DNA of 64,000 nucleotides from Ectothiorhodospiraceae bacterium BW-2 (lineage in GTDB: Bacteria; Pseudomonadota; Gammaproteobacteria; Thiohalomonadales; Thiohalomonadaceae): the NCBI GenBank assembly GCA_008375315.1, contig CP032507.1, positions 682,001 through 746,000 on the forward strand, read 5' to 3'. This document shows, piece after piece, positions 62,250-64,000 of this stretch. The notes beneath the pieces are model-generated. The model had not been told where the DNA came from and ran no database searches. It worked only from the letters and a program-made list of their open reading frames with translations. The translations under genes and the position numbers were made by a program. Positions within the stretch are counted from its first letter, which is position 1, and every line of letters begins with the position of its first letter.

Positions 62250-63602
62250 TTAGCGGCGCGTGGCCCCCTGTTGCAAGCGCTTCACATAGACTCGTGAACA
62301 GCGCTGATAGTTATAGAGCCGCTGCCGCTCTAGCGGTAGCTGGCGCAGATTGCCCTCCTCAAAACCGCGCTCTAAAAACCAGTGCGAGGTACGGGTTGTC
62401 AGCACAAACAGCCGTTCGATCCCCAGATGGATCGCAATCTGCTGTAGATAGTTGAGCAGACGATCCCCCCGTCCGACATTGCGGTAGTCAGGATGGATGG
62501 CAAAGCAGGCAATTTCGGCGATCTTCTCACTCTCAAACGGATAGAGGGCGGCGCAGCCGATGGTGGCGCTGTCGAGTTTGACCAAAATGAAGCGGTTAAT
62601 CTCCATCTCTAGCAGCTCGCGTGAGCGCCGCACTAGCACCCCCTCCGCCTCTAAAGGTTCAATCAGCTCCAGCAATCCGGCAATATCATCAATTGAGGCC
62701 GACTCAATCGTCTCATAGTTATCGCTGTTAATCAGCGTCCCGATGCCATCACGACTAAAGAGCTCTAGCAGTAGCGCCCCATTGTGGTGGCGATCAATGA
62801 GATGGGTTCGCTGTACCCCCTGATGGCAGGCGTAGATTGCACTAAAGAGCGCCTTAGCGCTACTCTGCTCTAGTTGTGGGTGGTGGTGCAAAAACTGCTC
62901 AGCCTCCTCAATCGAGAGCTGTCGTACCACCTCACCCTGCCCATTCAGTAGCCCTGGGGTGTCGATTAGGCTAATTAACTTATCAGCTCTGAGCGCCACG
63001 GCGGCGGCGGTTGCCACATCTTCGGCACTTAAATTAAATGCCTCACCGGTAGGGGAGTAGCCGAGCGGTGAGAGCAGCACGATATCGCCCTGCTCTAACT
63101 GGCGTAAGATAGCGGTATGGTTGATGCGGCGCACCTCACCGGTATGTTGGTAGTCCACTCCATCCCGAATCCCCAGCGGCTGGGCGGTGACAAAGTTGCC
63201 CGACACGACCCGAATCGCCGCCCCTGCGAGGGGGGAGTTGGCTAAACCTTGGGAGAAACGCGCCTCGATCTCGATTCGAATCGTCCCTACCGCCTCTTTA
63301 ACTAGCTGTAATACTTTGGCGGTGGTAATCCGCAGGCCATTGCTGTAGTCGATAGTGAGCCGGTAGCGCTTCAGTTTGTCATCAATTTGTGGCCGGGCAC
63401 CATGCACCAGCACCAGACGCACGCCTAGGCTATTTAGTAGGGCGATATCGTGCAATAGGGGGCCAAATTGATCTTCGCTAAAGAGCTCTCCCCCAAAATT
63501 AATCACAAAGACGCGGTCTCTAAAGTCATTAATGTAGGGGGTTGAATCTCGAAACCAGCGCACAAAATCGCAGCGCGTCTCTGTTGGGGTAATCGCTACC
63601 AC
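62250..63602 (-). CDS. argA: Amino-acid N-acetyltransferase ArgA
   Basis: ArgA makes N-acetylglutamate, the first step of arginine biosynthesis. The 450-residue protein has an N-terminal amino-acid-kinase-like domain (about 25-290, VFVINFGGELF) that binds arginine for feedback control, and a C-terminal GNAT domain (about 300-445, with HPDYRNVGRGDRLL acetyl-CoA site). This two-domain form is typical of gammaproteobacteria. The annotated GTG at 63602 sits almost on top of the purine-rich AGAGGA, so the exact start is uncertain. Confidence 0.94.
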   Translation of the reverse strand: MVAITPTETRCDFVRWFRDSTPYINDFRDRVFVINFGGELFSEDQFGPLLHDIALLNSLGVRLVLVHGARPQIDDKLKRYRLTIDYSNGLRITTAKVLQLVKEAVGTIRIEIEARFSQGLANSPLAGAAIRVVSGNFVTAQPLGIRDGVDYQHTGEVRRINHTAILRQLEQGDIVLLSPLGYSPTGEAFNLSAEDVATAAAVALRADKLISLIDTPGLLNGQGEVVRQLSIEEAEQFLHHHPQLEQSSAKALFSAIYACHQGVQRTHLIDRHHNGALLLELFSRDGIGTLINSDNYETIESASIDDIAGLLELIEPLEAEGVLVRRSRELLEMEINRFILVKLDSATIGCAALYPFESEKIAEIACFAIHPDYRNVGRGDRLLNYLQQIAIHLGIERLFVLTTRTSHWFLERGFEEGNLRQLPLERQRLYNYQRCSRVYVKRLQQGATRR

Positions 63603-63668
63603 TCCTCTAATTGAACCAAACCATAATCGACGCCATTATACGCCAACTGCACGCTCGTAGCCTACCCC

Positions 63669-64000
63669 CTACCCTCGCCAGACTAAATCGAGCTCTCTGG
63701 CCGCCTTAACATCATCCAGCCGCTGCACCGGTAGCGTGTGGGGTGCTGTACGCAGCCGCTCCGGTTCGGTTATCGCCTCCTCCTTAATCGCCACCATCGC
63801 CGCGACAAAGCGATCGAGCGTCTCTCTATCCTCAGTTTCAGTCGGCTCAATTAAGAAACATTCGGCCACGAGCAGCGGGAAATAGGTGGTCGGGGCGTGA
63901 AAGCCGTAATCGAGCAGCCGCTTGGCCACATCCATGGCGCTCACCTGCTGCTCTTTGGCGAGCTTTTTTAGGGTAATAATAAACTCATGGGTGGCGAATC
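63669..64000 (-). CDS. gcvPB: Glycine dehydrogenase (decarboxylating) subunit 2, C-terminal part
   Basis: The frame runs off the window edge; 110 residues of the C terminus are visible. EFIITLKKLAKEQ, DVAKRLLDYGFHAPTTYFPL, EPTETEDRETLDRF and TPVQRLDDVKAARELDLV match the end of the GcvPB subunit of the two-chain P protein of the glycine cleavage system. A two-subunit P protein occurs in some gammaproteobacteria rather than the single GcvP of E. coli. The gcvPA gene should lie upstream, outside the window. Confidence 0.93.
   Translation of the reverse strand, partial: FATHEFIITLKKLAKEQQVSAMDVAKRLLDYGFHAPTTYFPLLVAECFLIEPTETEDRETLDRFVAAMVAIKEEAITEPERLRTAPHTLPVQRLDDVKAARELDLVWRG

Noticed and set aside
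1-64000. tRNA or rRNA genes and prophage
   Set aside because: No cloverleaf-like or rRNA-like sequence was seen in the few intergenic gaps, and there are no phage structural or integrase genes.

Overview
This window reads as ordinary chromosome of a motile, chemotactic gammaproteobacterium, with one accessory segment at about 26.0-37.3 kb. The gammaproteobacterial reading rests on the pilB-pilC-pilD-coaE order, a single-chain PurL of about 1,300 residues, a two-domain kinase-like/GNAT ArgA and an MnmH. Coding density is very high. Neighbouring genes often overlap by 4-20 bp, and five convergent pairs have no intergenic DNA. No tRNA, rRNA, CRISPR array, complete insertion sequence or prophage was seen. 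The genus cannot be fixed from this sequence; a free-living sulfur-oxidiser-type lineage is only a guess.

Layout. 0-5.3 kb: a minus-strand chemotaxis operon cheY-cheA-cheW-mcp-cheR, probably continuing into cheD beyond the edge. A 92-bp palindromic MITE-like element with an 8-bp target duplication separates it from a divergent parA-STAS pair. 6.9-20.4 kb, plus strand: a Sel1 protein, pilBCD-coaE-mfd, then a small FmdB-like protein, purL and tatD. A 69-residue prepilin-like protein follows. 20.8-22.5 kb: cheV and an exported dienelactone hydrolase, minus strand. 22.6-27.0 kb: histidine kinase, HD-GYP response regulator and two DUF697 membrane proteins. They converge on a third DUF697 gene coupled to an unusual ParA-like ATPase.

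28.6-36.2 kb is the most striking part. Seven near-identical genes for an Rpn-like PD-(D/E)XK nuclease lie head to tail, each with its own ribosome binding site and a 73-bp spacer, followed by the stub of an eighth. The N-terminal nuclease part of about 270 residues is the same in all seven. The C-terminal coiled-coil tail differs by whole 21-bp (7-residue) units, and sequence markers are shuffled among copies, indicating recombination or gene conversion. One copy carries a frameshift in the repeat tract. Published work on E. coli Rpn proteins describes phage-defence toxins whose variable C-terminal repeat region is also made separately as an antitoxin; this array could be an amplified relative. 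Just upstream lies a degraded AAA-ATPase/nuclease gene.

37.4-64 kb: pyrF, a MASE3-type hybrid kinase with receiver and Hpt domains, a membrane-anchored receiver/coiled-coil protein, a BCCT transporter, rmlD, a di-haem cytochrome c, an ankyrin protein, an RND transporter and a large chemoreceptor. Next is a Bat-type operon (batD, batB/TPR, batA, DUF4381, DUF58) headed by a diguanylate cyclase instead of MoxR. The window ends with a YfaZ-like porin, a SprA-like protein, mnmH, argA and the 3' end of gcvPB.

Together the genes point to a cell that invests heavily in chemotaxis, type IV pili, cyclic-di-GMP turnover and multi-step phosphorelays, with a locally amplified, recombining nuclease family.
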